A stretch of DNA of 64,000 nt, from NCBI RefSeq assembly GCF_900129425.1, contig NZ_LT670817.1:3286001-3350000 (forward strand), given 5' to 3'. Below, piece after piece: positions 26,692-34,875 of this stretch. The DNA comes from Bradyrhizobium erythrophlei (lineage in GTDB: Bacteria > Pseudomonadota > Alphaproteobacteria > Rhizobiales > Xanthobacteraceae). Position 1 is the stretch's first letter. Each line of letters begins with the position of its first letter. The notes under the pieces were generated by a model. That model ran no database searches, had not been told where the DNA came from, and worked only from the letters and a program-made list of their open reading frames with translations. Both the position numbers and the translations under genes were made by a program.

Positions 26692-28713
26692 CTAGGCGTG
26701 CGTCGGCCAGTGCCGTTCGCGGAACCATGTGCGGTAGTCCGACATCTTGGCGCGCTGCAGCTGCGGCGCATGCCGCTTGCACGTCGACGCCTCCTCGCTG
26801 TTGGCAGCAGCGCCCCAGCGCAGCTCGACGCAGTCGTTCGGGTTGTAGGCCATCTCGAAATCCGTCGCCCGATCGACCACGTCCTTGAGGGACAGAGTCC
26901 ACTGCGAGCCGTCGCTGCGCGTATAGGATAATTTGCGCGAGGCCAGCTCCGAGGCCAGCACGCCCTGCAATTCGTTCTTCATGTCCGCGACGCTCTTGCC
27001 GCCCGGCATCGCGTAGCGCTGCGAGCGCCGCGCGAAGCGGTCGGGAAATCCCCGCACCACATCGATCGCGATCAGCAGGCGGAAGTCGCGTGCCGGGGTG
27101 GAGTAATCTTCCCAGGCGCCGGTGGTCTCGAAGATCGAGGCGCCGTCCGGCATCGCGGTGTCGCCGGTCTGCTTCTCCTGATATTTTCGTCCGTTTTCGA
27201 CCGAGGTGACGCGCGTCTTGACCTGCTCGTTGAGGCTGGTGATGGCGTCCGTCATAGCCCGCACCGGATCGAGCGGCTCGGGCGACATCACGTCATCCAT
27301 GCGATCGTAGAAATCCTCCGCGCTCATCTGCGACTGCTCGAGTGAAAAATCGCCGTACTGCGGATTTTTGCCGATTTCGGCGTTGCTCAGCCGCCGCAAT
27401 GGACCGTTTTTGTCGCGCAGGATCGGCCGGAAGTGCTTGAAGCCGGGGCTGCCGAGCGCGGGCTCGTGCACGAACAGGAAATTGCCGCGCCAGAATCGCT
27501 TGCGCGTGATTGATCCGTCGGGCTCCGCGTCGACGGCGAGGAAGACGCCCGGCGTGCCGTTCTGTTCCGGCACGAGATGCACCAGCATCAGCACGTGGCC
27601 ATAGGGGTCGGCGTAGACCGTCCCCGGGCGTAGCGCCTGTTGTGTCAGCGGGACGGTGTAGAAATCGGTGTTGTCGTCGCTCGCCGGCACCCGCACGGCG
27701 CCGGTATGGACGACGTCGCCGACGTCCCGCAAATATTCGCCGAACGTGGTCGGGCGCTTCGGCTTCGGCGGCGGCGGATTCGCAGGCGGATTGGCCAGCG
27801 GGTCGACCGGCGGCGGGGACCGCGAAAACAGCCCCAGCAGGGTTGGCGTTGGCGGGGGTGGCGTGGCGGCGACAGGGGTGGCCGATGCGATGTCCTGCTC
27901 GGGCGGCGGGGCCGGACGGGTCAGTTCGGGGTGCTCGATGTCGAACCACTGGTAGCATTTGGGCGGCTTGCCTGCGAAGCCGCGCGAGCAATTCGAATAG
28001 CCGAACGGCAGCCCCATCTTGTATGCAAAATAGGCGCGCAGGAAGTAGACGAAGTCGGCGCAGTCCGGGCGAAGGCCCATCGTCACGTTGTCTTCGCCGC
28101 GCCCCAGATAGTTGAACAGGAAATTGCGCGATCGGTCGCGCAGCACTTCATGCCAGACCTTCCAGGACAGATCCTGGTCGGGCGGCGCGTCGAACAGCTT
28201 CTCGATCCAGGCCGAGAACAGGGCTTCGCTCGTGCTGTTCCAGCTATTGCGCACCTGCCAGAAGCTTCCCGACGGCGTGCGCAGAGGCTCCGGCTTGCGG
28301 GCGCTGACGACGATGTCGCGGGTGATCGGGCTGCATCCCGCCGGTGCCTGGTCGCGCGCCAGCGTCGCGCGCCAGGTGCCCGCGGCCGGCGCGGCCACCT
28401 CGGCGAACCAGGAATAAGGCTGCCCGCCGTGCCGGTCGGGTGATTTGGCCGCCACGCTTCCGTCGGGCGCGATCAGCGACAGCACGCCCTCGATCGGCTT
28501 TTCGGCGACGACCATGACGCGCAGCGGCGCGCCCTTCCACGGCGCCAGCGGCGAGGGCAGGACCGTGACCTCGGCCGCGTCTCCGCAGGTGTCGGATGCC
28601 GCCTCCGCCGGTGAGCCCAGTGCCGAGAAAAGCAGGATGAAAAATCCGCCTGCGATCAGCAACAAAGCCGTCGCAGCAGCAGCAAACCGGCGCGCGAGAA
28701 GCATTTGAATCAT
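26692..28713 (-). CDS. Large exported protein with possible papain-like core
   Basis: A 673-residue protein with an N-terminal hydrophobic segment (ATALLLIAGGFFILLFSALG, likely cleaved near AEAAS). Residues 45-140 look like an immunoglobulin-type beta domain (APLRVMVVAEKPIEGVLSLIAPDG; SWFAEVAAPAAGTWRATL). A helical region follows, then RPDCADFVYFLRAYFAYKMG with Cys218, a Pro-rich linker (residues 265-320) and YADPYGHVLMLVHL with His373 and Asp395 after it. Cys, then His in a GHVxxxV strand, then an acid is the order of NlpC/P60-like and other papain-fold hydrolases, so a cysteine amidase or peptidase in the periplasm is possible. I know no named family. It stands alone. Confidence 0.75.
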   Translation of the reverse strand: MIQMLLARRFAAAATALLLIAGGFFILLFSALGSPAEAASDTCGDAAEVTVLPSPLAPWKGAPLRVMVVAEKPIEGVLSLIAPDGSVAAKSPDRHGGQPYSWFAEVAAPAAGTWRATLARDQAPAGCSPITRDIVVSARKPEPLRTPSGSFWQVRNSWNSTSEALFSAWIEKLFDAPPDQDLSWKVWHEVLRDRSRNFLFNYLGRGEDNVTMGLRPDCADFVYFLRAYFAYKMGLPFGYSNCSRGFAGKPPKCYQWFDIEHPELTRPAPPPEQDIASATPVAATPPPPTPTLLGLFSRSPPPVDPLANPPANPPPPKPKRPTTFGEYLRDVGDVVHTGAVRVPASDDNTDFYTVPLTQQALRPGTVYADPYGHVLMLVHLVPEQNGTPGVFLAVDAEPDGSITRKRFWRGNFLFVHEPALGSPGFKHFRPILRDKNGPLRRLSNAEIGKNPQYGDFSLEQSQMSAEDFYDRMDDVMSPEPLDPVRAMTDAITSLNEQVKTRVTSVENGRKYQEKQTGDTAMPDGASIFETTGAWEDYSTPARDFRLLIAIDVVRGFPDRFARRSQRYAMPGGKSVADMKNELQGVLASELASRKLSYTRSDGSQWTLSLKDVVDRATDFEMAYNPNDCVELRWGAAANSEEASTCKRHAPQLQRAKMSDYRTWFRERHWPTHA

Positions 28714-28972
28714 GACCTTACTGGCGTGCCCCGGAACTGCCTGTGGCCCTGCCAGCGGGGGCCGGACAGCACGATACCGAATTAGCAGACATCAGTCAGC
28801 GAATTTGAGGGCGATTTTGCGGCCCGCCGATCGTTCCGTCGATGCCGCTTGCGCCGGTTCCGGGTCAAAAACGCCGGTTTGGCGGCCGGCCGGCCGCTTC
28901 CGCTCCATCCGATAACCGGACTTCCCTCGGCATGTCGCCGGGGCCCCGCGAGTCCGGGAACCCTGGCGGTCC

Positions 28973-29296
28973 TCAGGCGTCGCGCCCCGCCTGGCCTTTC
29001 GCCCGCCCGCCGATAACGCGCCGGTGCGGGGTATTCCAACTGCTCCAGCTCACGTTGGCCAGACTTTGAAGGTCGGTTGCCACGGGCCGCTTGGTACGCC
29101 TCTCATGGGCGGCGATGTGCCGCTCGGATTCCGCGATCTTCCGCTTCAGGGCGGCTATGGTTTTTTGCGTCTGGCCGCTCGAACCGGTGGACTGGCCAAC
29201 CGTAAACCGGGCGGTTTCCAGCGCCTTGACGGCGTCACGGTTCTTCTTGAGCTGAACCCTGTGCCAGGCGATGTTGCTGTTGCTGTCTGCAATCAT
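28973..29296 (-). CDS. Small coiled-coil protein at the end of the min operon
   Basis: A 107-residue predicted soluble protein whose ATG overlaps the minE stop (ATGA, 29293-29296), so it would be translated by coupling. Residues 10-65 are strongly helical and charged (WHRVQLKKNRDAVKALETARF, TIAALKRKIAESERHIAAHERR), suggesting a coiled-coil. The C-terminus (SWSSWNTPHRRVIGGRAKG) has no motif. I recognise no family. The exact ATGA junction and shared strand support it as a fourth gene of the operon, but composition alone is not decisive. Confidence 0.55.
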   Translation of the reverse strand: MIADSNSNIAWHRVQLKKNRDAVKALETARFTVGQSTGSSGQTQKTIAALKRKIAESERHIAAHERRTKRPVATDLQSLANVSWSSWNTPHRRVIGGRAKGQAGRDA

Positions 29297-29580
29297 CTGG
29301 CGGCCGCCACGAGCGATTTTTCGACGCCGTTGGGCACTTCAATATCGACTTCAAGCGTCGATACATGCTTGCCCCTCTCCATCCTGACGATGACTTTTTC
29401 CGGATCGAGCACGACATGCCGCGAGACCACGGAAAGGATCTCTGCCCGCAGCAGTCCCAACAATTCAGGCTGGCCGCGCAAGCCGCGTTCATGCGCCAGG
29501 AGTATCTGCAGGCGTTCCCGTGCAACAGGCGCGGAAGCAGTGCGGCCGCTGATGAGCCGCAGCAGATTCAGGTTCATCAT
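29293..29580 (-). CDS. minE: Cell division topological specificity factor MinE
   Basis: A 95-residue MinE that stimulates MinD ATPase and drives pole-to-pole oscillation. The N-terminus MMNLNLLRLISGRTASAPVARERLQILLAHERGL contains the membrane-binding start and the anti-MinCD helix (ARERLQILLAHER). The C-terminal beta dimer part is VEIDIEVP-like (LEVDIEVPNGVEKSL). Its start overlaps the minD stop by four bases and its own stop overlaps the small coiled-coil gene. Confidence 0.95.
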   Translation of the reverse strand: MMNLNLLRLISGRTASAPVARERLQILLAHERGLRGQPELLGLLRAEILSVVSRHVVLDPEKVIVRMERGKHVSTLEVDIEVPNGVEKSLVAAAR

Positions 29581-30392
29581 GCCGCCCTCCGTCCCAGTAA
29601 TCGGTTCATCAAGCCCTTGCGTTCGACCGGCACCATCATGGTGACAGTTTCACCCATCAGACGACGCACCGCGTCGGTGTAGGCGCGGGCCGGCGCGCTG
29701 GCGGCGTTGTTCAGAGTAACCGGTGATCCGACGTTCGACGCACGCAGAACGTCCTGGCTCTCGGGAATGATGCCAAGCAGCGGCGTGGCAAGGATTTCAA
29801 GGATATCCTCGATGCTGAGCATTTCCCCCCGTGACGCGCGCGCCGAGTCGTAGCGTGTGATCAGCACATGCTTCTCTACCCGCTCGCCCCTTTCCGCCTT
29901 CACGGTCTTTGAATCGAGCATACCGATGATGCGGTCGGAGTCGCGTACCGACGAGACCTCGGGGTTGGTAACGATCACCGCCTCGTCCGCATAACGCATC
30001 GCCAGCGTCGCGCCGCGCTCGATGCCCGCCGGACTGTCGCAGAGGATCCAGTCAAATTTGGTTCGCAGGTCGGCGATAATGCGCCCGACACCCTCGTCCG
30101 TCAGGGCATCCTTGTCCCTGGTCTGGGAGGCCGGAAGCAACCACAAATTCTCCAACCGCTTGTCGCGAATCAGAGCCTGCGAGAGTTTTGCAACGCCCTG
30201 GACCACATTGATGAGGTCGAACACAACCCGTCGTTCCGCCCCCATGACAAGGTCGAGGTTGCGCAGCCCGACGTCGAAGTCGACGACCACCACCTTTTCT
30301 CCCGCTTGCGCGAGCCCCGCACCGAGCGCGGCTGTGGAAGTTGTCTTTCCGACGCCACCTTTGCCGGACGTCACGACCAATACTTTGGCCAT
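29577..30392 (-). CDS. minD: Septum site-determining ATPase MinD
   Basis: Membrane-binding ATPase of 271 residues that recruits MinC. The deviant Walker A GKGGVGKTTS lies at about 10-19; VVVDFDVGLRNLDLVMG is the switch I / Walker A' region; CDSPAGIERGA is switch II. The C-terminal amphipathic helix that binds lipid is KGLMNRLLGRRAA. It is between minC and minE in one operon, overlapping minE by four bases. Confidence 0.97.
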   Translation of the reverse strand: MAKVLVVTSGKGGVGKTTSTAALGAGLAQAGEKVVVVDFDVGLRNLDLVMGAERRVVFDLINVVQGVAKLSQALIRDKRLENLWLLPASQTRDKDALTDEGVGRIIADLRTKFDWILCDSPAGIERGATLAMRYADEAVIVTNPEVSSVRDSDRIIGMLDSKTVKAERGERVEKHVLITRYDSARASRGEMLSIEDILEILATPLLGIIPESQDVLRASNVGSPVTLNNAASAPARAYTDAVRRLMGETVTMMVPVERKGLMNRLLGRRAA

Positions 30393-30410
30393 TCATGCCT
30401 CCTTTGCCGA

Positions 30411-31103
30411 TTAATTCAGTGGTGAAATTCTCATGATATCGCCATCGAGCCACGCCTGAGCAGGCCGATTGCGCAGGGTAGCGCCGATGTCTTCCGCAGT
30501 CCGATAGTAGCCGTCGATAGCCAGCAGCTCGGCCTCGATTTTCTGACAATAAATCCGCGCGGCTGAATTGCCGTTGACGCCCGCCATCGCGCGGCCGCGA
30601 AGCGTTCCGTAGACATGGATGGAGCCCCCGGCGACAATCTCCGCGCCGGAACCGACCGAACCCACCACCGTCACATCGCCTTCGGCGAAAACAATCGACT
30701 GCCCGGAGCGCACCGGGCTGTCGAGCAGCAGCGACATCGGTTTCGGTTTGGCTTCAGGCTTTTTCGGTTCATTCTGGGTGAGCATGCAGGAGCGTCCGCC
30801 GGTCAGCAAAGGCGGCATGCTCGTAGTGACGAGAGCGGCATCCACCCCCTCGATACCGAGGACGCGAATATTGCGTTGTTCGAGGCTTGCGACGAGGTGC
30901 GCGATAGCAGGTTGGCTGAGGTCCACGGCAGACAGGTCAAGCACCACCGGCTTGCCGACGAAAAAGCCGGGCGACCGGGCGAGCGTTGCGTCTATTTCTT
31001 CAAGCCAGCCAACGATCGGAACCACAGGGCTAAACACAAACGCAACGTAGGAGCGGCCGCGCATTCTAACCAATTGACCTGTCGGCGCCGCAGATGCGTC
31101 CAT
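30411..31103 (-). CDS. minC: Septum formation inhibitor MinC
   Basis: FtsZ-polymerisation inhibitor of 230 residues. The N-terminal domain (about 1-110) has the MinC_N pattern with a Pro/Lys-rich hinge (NEPKKPEAKPKPMSLLLDSPVRSGQ), then the C-terminal beta-helix: IVFAEGDVTVVGSVGSGAEIVAGGSIHVYGTLRGRAMAGVNG is the MinD-binding MinC_C signature, and RIYCQKIEAELLAIDGYYRTAED follows. It is first in the operon. A TTAA-N7-TTAA box lies about 52-66 bases before its start. Confidence 0.96.
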   Translation of the reverse strand: MDASAAPTGQLVRMRGRSYVAFVFSPVVPIVGWLEEIDATLARSPGFFVGKPVVLDLSAVDLSQPAIAHLVASLEQRNIRVLGIEGVDAALVTTSMPPLLTGGRSCMLTQNEPKKPEAKPKPMSLLLDSPVRSGQSIVFAEGDVTVVGSVGSGAEIVAGGSIHVYGTLRGRAMAGVNGNSAARIYCQKIEAELLAIDGYYRTAEDIGATLRNRPAQAWLDGDIMRISPLN

Positions 31104-31154
31104 GGTGATCGACTCGCCTTTCCTTATTGAATGGTTAAATATCGGCGGCCTCGG

Positions 31155-31169
31155 TTAACGGTTGGTTAA
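31155..31169. promoter_or_regulatory. Candidate CtrA binding site before minC
   Basis: TTAACGGTTGGTTAA is an exact TTAA-N7-TTAA match to the CtrA consensus of alphaproteobacteria, 52 bases before the minC start. Further half sites TTAA occur at 31135 and 31187. CtrA control of minCDE has been reported in Sinorhizobium. Binding here is inference. Confidence 0.65.
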
Positions 31170-31259
31170 TGGCCCCGATGTCCCGGTTAAGAACCTCGAC
31201 TTCGGCCCAGAGCCACGCCCTTGAACCTAGAGGGCGTGGGGAATGCCGGGCGCGGTTCA

Positions 31260-31390
31260 CCTCGCCCCGCTTGCGGGGAGAGGTCGGATCGCATCGCAGA
31301 TGCGATCCCGGTGAGGGGGACTCTCAACGAGTCGAACTCGCGGAGCGAGCCCCTCACCCCACCCTCTCCCCGTGAAGAACGGGGCGAGGG
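31260..31390. repeat. Intact large palindromic intergenic repeat
   Basis: Outer arms CCTCGCCCCG and CGGGGCGAGG, with inner arms GGTGAGGGGG and CCCCTCACC around a central loop near 31320-31360. A related copy at 31539-32997 is interrupted in its loop by an IS481 element. It lies between minC and the IS. No gene is seen. Confidence 0.7.
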
Positions 31391-31538
31391 AGCGCACCGC
31401 CGTTGCCGGGACATCGAGCCCAATCCATCTATCTTTAATTCCAGACACACCTTCGCATTCTCGCGGCGCGATTTCGCCCGGGCTTTTGCAGGAAATAGCC
31501 ACCCTCGAAAACAGAGGCACACTCCACCTCCACCTCGA

Positions 31539-31612
31539 CCTCGCCCCGCTCGCGGGGAGAGGTCGGCGCGAAGCGCCGGGTGAGGGGGACCCTCCGCGAG
31601 TCGGACTCGTTG
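31539..31612. repeat. Left half of palindromic repeat split by IS481
   Basis: Outer arm CCTCGCCCCG and inner arm GGTGAGGGGG as in the intact copy at 31260, running to the TTG target site. The right half continues at 32945-32997 after the insertion element. Confidence 0.7.
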
Positions 31613-32944
31613 GGTACGGACCGGATAGATTCCCGACATTTTAGACCGGGATGATTCCCGACAGGTTTCAGAATGCGCCGGAGGGAGGACCCTTCGATGC
31701 CATTTAGTGAGACCGGTCGGATGGAAGAGCGTATTCGGATGTTTTTGGAGTACGAGAGCGGGAACTGGAGCGTATCGGAGGTGTGCCGGCGCTACGGGAT
31801 TTGCCGCGACACGTTTTACGAATGGCGCAAGCGGAAAGAGAGCGGCGATCCGGCCTGGTTTCAGGACCGCTCGCATGCGCCCTTGCAGTGTTGGCAGACC
31901 ACGAACGGTGCGATTGCAGAGAAGGTGATCGCGGCGCGGCGGCGATTTCCGTATCTGGGGCCGCGCAAGCTGTTGGCGGTGCTTGATCGGGATGCCCCCG
32001 AGATCGCCTGGCCTGCCGCCTCGACGATCGGGGACATTCTCAAGCGCGCAGGCTTGGTCTCGCCGGTGAAGCGGCGCCGTCGCCCGCTCGACCAGCGGCG
32101 GCCCTGCACGCCGGTGACGAGCGCCAATGATGAGTGGAGTACGGACTTCAAGGGCTGGTTTCGCACCCGCGACCAGCGGCGGATCGATCCCTTGACGGTA
32201 GCAGACAGTCACAGCCGTTTTCTGATCGAACTCCGCATTGTCGCCCCCACTATTGAGGGCGTTCGCCCCTGTTTTGAACGGGCTTTCCGTGAGCATGGCC
32301 TGCCGCTTGCGATCCGCTGCGACAATGGTTCGCCGTTCGGCTCGCGTGGCCCGGGCGGTCTCACCCGGCTGTCGGCCTGGTGGATGAAGCTCGGCATCAC
32401 ACCGCACTTCATCCATCCCGCCTCGCCGCAGGAGAATGGCCGACACGAGCGCATGCACCGCACGCTGAAGGCACAGACCTCGGTCCCGCCAGCCAGCAAC
32501 GCACCCGAGCAGCAGGCCCGCTTTGACATGTTCCGAAAGCATTACAACGAGGAACGTCCGCACGAAGCGCTGGACCAACGGCCGCCGGCAGAGTTCTACA
32601 GCCGCTCCCCGCGCACCATGCCGCCGCGCGCGGAAGATCCCTGGTACGACGCCGATCATCAGGTCCGTCGCGTCCGCGGCAACGGCGAGATCAAATGGAA
32701 AGGCGAGTTTGTATTCATCGGTGAAGCGCTGGTGGATGAACTTGTTGGCGTTGCTGAGCTCGAGACCGGTGACCACATCGTGCGCTTCTGCGATCTGGAC
32801 ATCGGCCTCATCGATCGCCGCGGCCTGTTCACCCGGTTCGCTCCGCTTCGTGAGCGGCTCCGCGACCCGGGTGAACAGGCCGCTCAACCCAAACTGTCGG
32901 GGATCATGCCGGTCCAAAGTGTCGACAATCATGCCGGTTGAACC
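31613..32944 (+). mobile_element. IS481-family insertion sequence, copy 1
   Basis: A 1332-bp element, defined by comparison with the reverse copy at 39262-40593. Ends are GGTACGGACCGG... and ...CCGGTTGAACC. Each end contains two direct copies of a subterminal box of the form ACCGGNATGATTCCCGACA, one pair in inverted orientation to the other, likely transposase binding sites. The flanks share TTG (31610-31612 and 32945-32947), a probable 3-bp target duplication. It is inserted in the loop of a palindromic repeat. Confidence 0.85.
31697..32941 (+). CDS. IS481-family transposase
   Basis: A 414-residue transposase starting at ATG 31697 behind GGAGGGAGGAC. An N-terminal helix-turn-helix (VSEVCRRYGICRDTFYEWRKR) binds the ends, and an rve-type DDE domain follows: first Asp in DEWSTDFKGWF, second Asp in IRCDNGSPFG, Glu in QENGRHERMHRTLK. 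The C-terminal part (YSRSPRTMPPR, FVFIGEALVDELVGVAEL) is usual for this family. The copy at 39265-40509 differs by only a few residues (S/R near the start, E/Q near the end), so both moved recently. Confidence 0.95.
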   Translation: MPFSETGRMEERIRMFLEYESGNWSVSEVCRRYGICRDTFYEWRKRKESGDPAWFQDRSHAPLQCWQTTNGAIAEKVIAARRRFPYLGPRKLLAVLDRDAPEIAWPAASTIGDILKRAGLVSPVKRRRRPLDQRRPCTPVTSANDEWSTDFKGWFRTRDQRRIDPLTVADSHSRFLIELRIVAPTIEGVRPCFERAFREHGLPLAIRCDNGSPFGSRGPGGLTRLSAWWMKLGITPHFIHPASPQENGRHERMHRTLKAQTSVPPASNAPEQQARFDMFRKHYNEERPHEALDQRPPAEFYSRSPRTMPPRAEDPWYDADHQVRRVRGNGEIKWKGEFVFIGEALVDELVGVAELETGDHIVRFCDLDIGLIDRRGLFTRFAPLRERLRDPGEQAAQPKLSGIMPVQSVDNHAG

Positions 32945-32997
32945 TTGAGCGAGCCCCTCACCCCAACCCTCTCCCCGTGAAGAACGGGGCGAGGGAG
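32945..32997. repeat. Right half of palindromic repeat split by IS481
   Basis: After the TTG duplicate, the inner arm CCCCTCACCCC and the outer arm CGGGGCGAGGG complete the palindrome begun at 31539. Confidence 0.7.
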
Positions 32998-33100
32998 CGC
33001 GGCGCCGATGCCGAACCAACCTGCACTCAATCCACGCAGATCATGTCCGCGTGCAACTACCGATTCAATTTTCAAACAGCCACGCCGAAATGTCTTAGCC

Positions 33101-33183
33101 GTCATTGCGAGCGAAGCGAAGCAATCCATTCCTTTTTTTGTTGCTGCATGGATTGCTTCGTCGCTTCGCTCCTCGCAATGACG
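33101..33183. repeat. REP-like palindrome
   Basis: GTCATTGCGAGCGAAGCGA at one end and TCGCTTCGCTCCTCGCAATGAC at the other are inverted copies, with inner arms GCAATCCAT and ATGGATTGC around a T-rich loop. It has no coding role. Confidence 0.8.
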
Positions 33184-33248
33184 GCAAATACAGATACACG
33201 TTCGCGATCTCGCGGCGCGATGCGTCCGAGGTTTGCCAATAATCTCCG

Positions 33249-33665
33249 CCCTGAAAACAGAGGGCGTGGGGAATGCCGGGCGCCCGATGCACCCGCAGCC
33301 TCGTGTGCGCTATTGGTAGTAAGTATGCACACGAGTATTCACAGCGAGCCATCGGAAATCACCCGACATTCCCGCACGCAATGGTTTACGGCTTATACCG
33401 TGCTCTCCCCGGTGATCGGCTTTCTTGCCACCGTCGTTACGCGGAGTAATCCGCCAACTTGACACCAGCGTCGGGGTGTCAGGACCACACGTCTTCGCCG
33501 TCCGCTGCAAGCAACGCCCGTCAAGCGCGCCGCCGCGTCCACCGCATCCCGCCCCGCGTCCGTGACGTCGCGAGCCGCCCCTCTGAGTGGGACGGGACGG
33601 GGAGGGATATATTGCTGATTTGGGTCAGGCCGCAAGCAATAATTCTGAAAATCAGAAATTATTTG
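33249..33665. repeat. Long dispersed intergenic element
   Basis: About 415 bases beginning AACAGAGGGCGTGGGGAATG and ending near TCAGAAATTATTTGGGG, without a coding frame. I recognise long parts of it (GGTGTCAGGACCACACG..., CCGTCCGCTGCAAGC...) as a repeated Bradyrhizobium intergenic sequence; its first 20 bases also occur at 31230. The claim rests on memory, not on a search. Confidence 0.5.
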
Positions 33666-33702
33666 GGGTGTGCCCTGGGAAGGGCAAGAGCGCAGCCGGG
33701 GC

Positions 33703-34080
33703 GGGTACGTGAAGCCCGCCAACCTGAAAGAAAAGCGCGTTGATCGCCGTTTCGCGGTCAACCAAAACGGCAAGCGCAAGGTCGTTGTGATCGTTCCTGA
33801 ATGCGGCGGGAAATCGGTTCCACTGCTGTTCCGTTAAGAGAGCCAAGCTTCCGCCTTTATTCGCAGCCGTATTGCCAAGGGGACTGTGGTGCACGCCGAT
33901 GGGGCCGGATCATGGGACAACTGGCATGAGCGTTTCGAAGTCAAGCGGATCAACCCTCAAGAAGCCTATTCGACGGATGGCGCCTGCACGAACCGGGCGG
34001 AGGAATACTTCAGCCGCCTTCGCCGTGCTGAAGTCGGCATCCACCATCGCGTTGCGGGCGCTTACCTCCGATACGCGCAA
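33703..34080 (+). pseudogene. IS1595-family (ISXO2-like) transposase relic
   Basis: One reading frame shows the C-terminal half of an ISXO2-like transposase: GYVKPANLKEKRVDRRFAVN, then a stop (TAA 33836-33838) in the same frame, then ESQASAFIRSRIAKGTVVHADGAGSWDNWH, KRINPQEAYSTDGACTNRAEEYFSRLRRAEVGIHH. The second catalytic Asp (HAD) and the Glu (RAEEYF) are kept. The N-terminal zinc finger and first Asp are missing and similarity ends at about 34080, so it is truncated on both sides and also has a nonsense codon. It cannot work. Confidence 0.85.
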
Positions 34081-34593
34081 GGGCCGGGTCAGCAAGAGTG
34101 GCCTGTTTTGAACCTGCGGGCGGCCAAAGAAACGGCCCCAGCCCGGGGGAGAGCTGAGGCCGTGGGGGATGTGTCGAAATGGGGGGATCGCGACACGCTG
34201 GACAACCCGCCGGTCTGAAAACCGTTCCCTTCACCCAAAAATGTGAGGAATATAAATGCCCCTTTGGTGTTTCCAGAGTGCCGGGATTTAAAGACCCGAC
34301 CACGGAAGCGAACGTCGCCAAGCGATTATATTCCGCTCAGGCGGCGTTTTCGCGTTTCAGGGTCCACTTCGCCGGTTTCCCCTCAGCCCCGTTCTGCACC
34401 CGTGGAGCCGCTCAGAGCGGCTCGCGCTTCGCGCGGCCTCCGGGTTAACCAGCCGTAACCGCGAAACCGAAAATGCCGGCTGCCTTGCGGCTGGGTCCTT
34501 AAAAATCAAAGCGTATTCTCGTTGAATTGAAGGATGTGAGGAGGGCGGCCGAAAAATCGGTGTCCCCTTGATCCGCAGACAACGAGCGGGACC
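34081..34593. other. Intergenic region, hairpins only
   Basis: No supported gene. An 11-bp near-perfect inverted repeat (ACGGCCCCAGC/GCTGAGGCCGT) at about 34132-34163 follows the transposase relic. A GC-rich stretch near 34400-34440 has alternating GAGCCGCTC/GAGCGGCTC arms. Confidence 0.35.
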
Positions 34594-34875
34594 ATGGGCA
34601 CGTGCGATTTTTTCGAACAGTCCGATGTGGGCTTCCCGTGGCTCGCCGGCGCCATGCTGGCGTTCGAGGCCTGTGAAGTCATCCATCTTCGGCTGGCCAA
34701 GCTTGCCAGCAACGACGGCGAGGCGGATTGCGAAGCCCGCCTGATGGTGAGCGAGAAGATCGATGCGATGTTCGAAGCCGGCGCCAGCCTGATGGCCGGC
34801 GCCTCCGCCGCGACCGTCATCGGCCGTTACCGTGAGCATGTCGCGGCGAACGCCAAACGTCTTTCGCTCACCTAG
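34594..34875 (+). CDS. Conserved-looking helical protein, stop at an IS target site
   Basis: A 93-residue, helix-rich soluble protein (AMLAFEACEVIHLRLAKLAS, ARLMVSEKIDAMFEAGASLMAGASAATVIGRYREHV). The pattern MVSEKIDAxxEAGxxLM reminds me of small Bradyrhizobiaceae proteins often near phasin-like or antifreeze-annotated genes, but I cannot name the family. A purine-rich site (GAGCGGGA) precedes ATG 34594. The stop TAG is inside the CTAG target of the IS701 element, whose insertion therefore leaves the protein intact. It is the only native gene between the two IS relics. Confidence 0.65.
   Translation: MGTCDFFEQSDVGFPWLAGAMLAFEACEVIHLRLAKLASNDGEADCEARLMVSEKIDAMFEAGASLMAGASAATVIGRYREHVAANAKRLSLT

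Noticed and set aside
31187..33019. A 610-codon minus-strand frame through IS481 copy 1, and its mirror at 39103-40830
   Set aside because: Both are the antisense of the transposase and extend into palindromic repeats.
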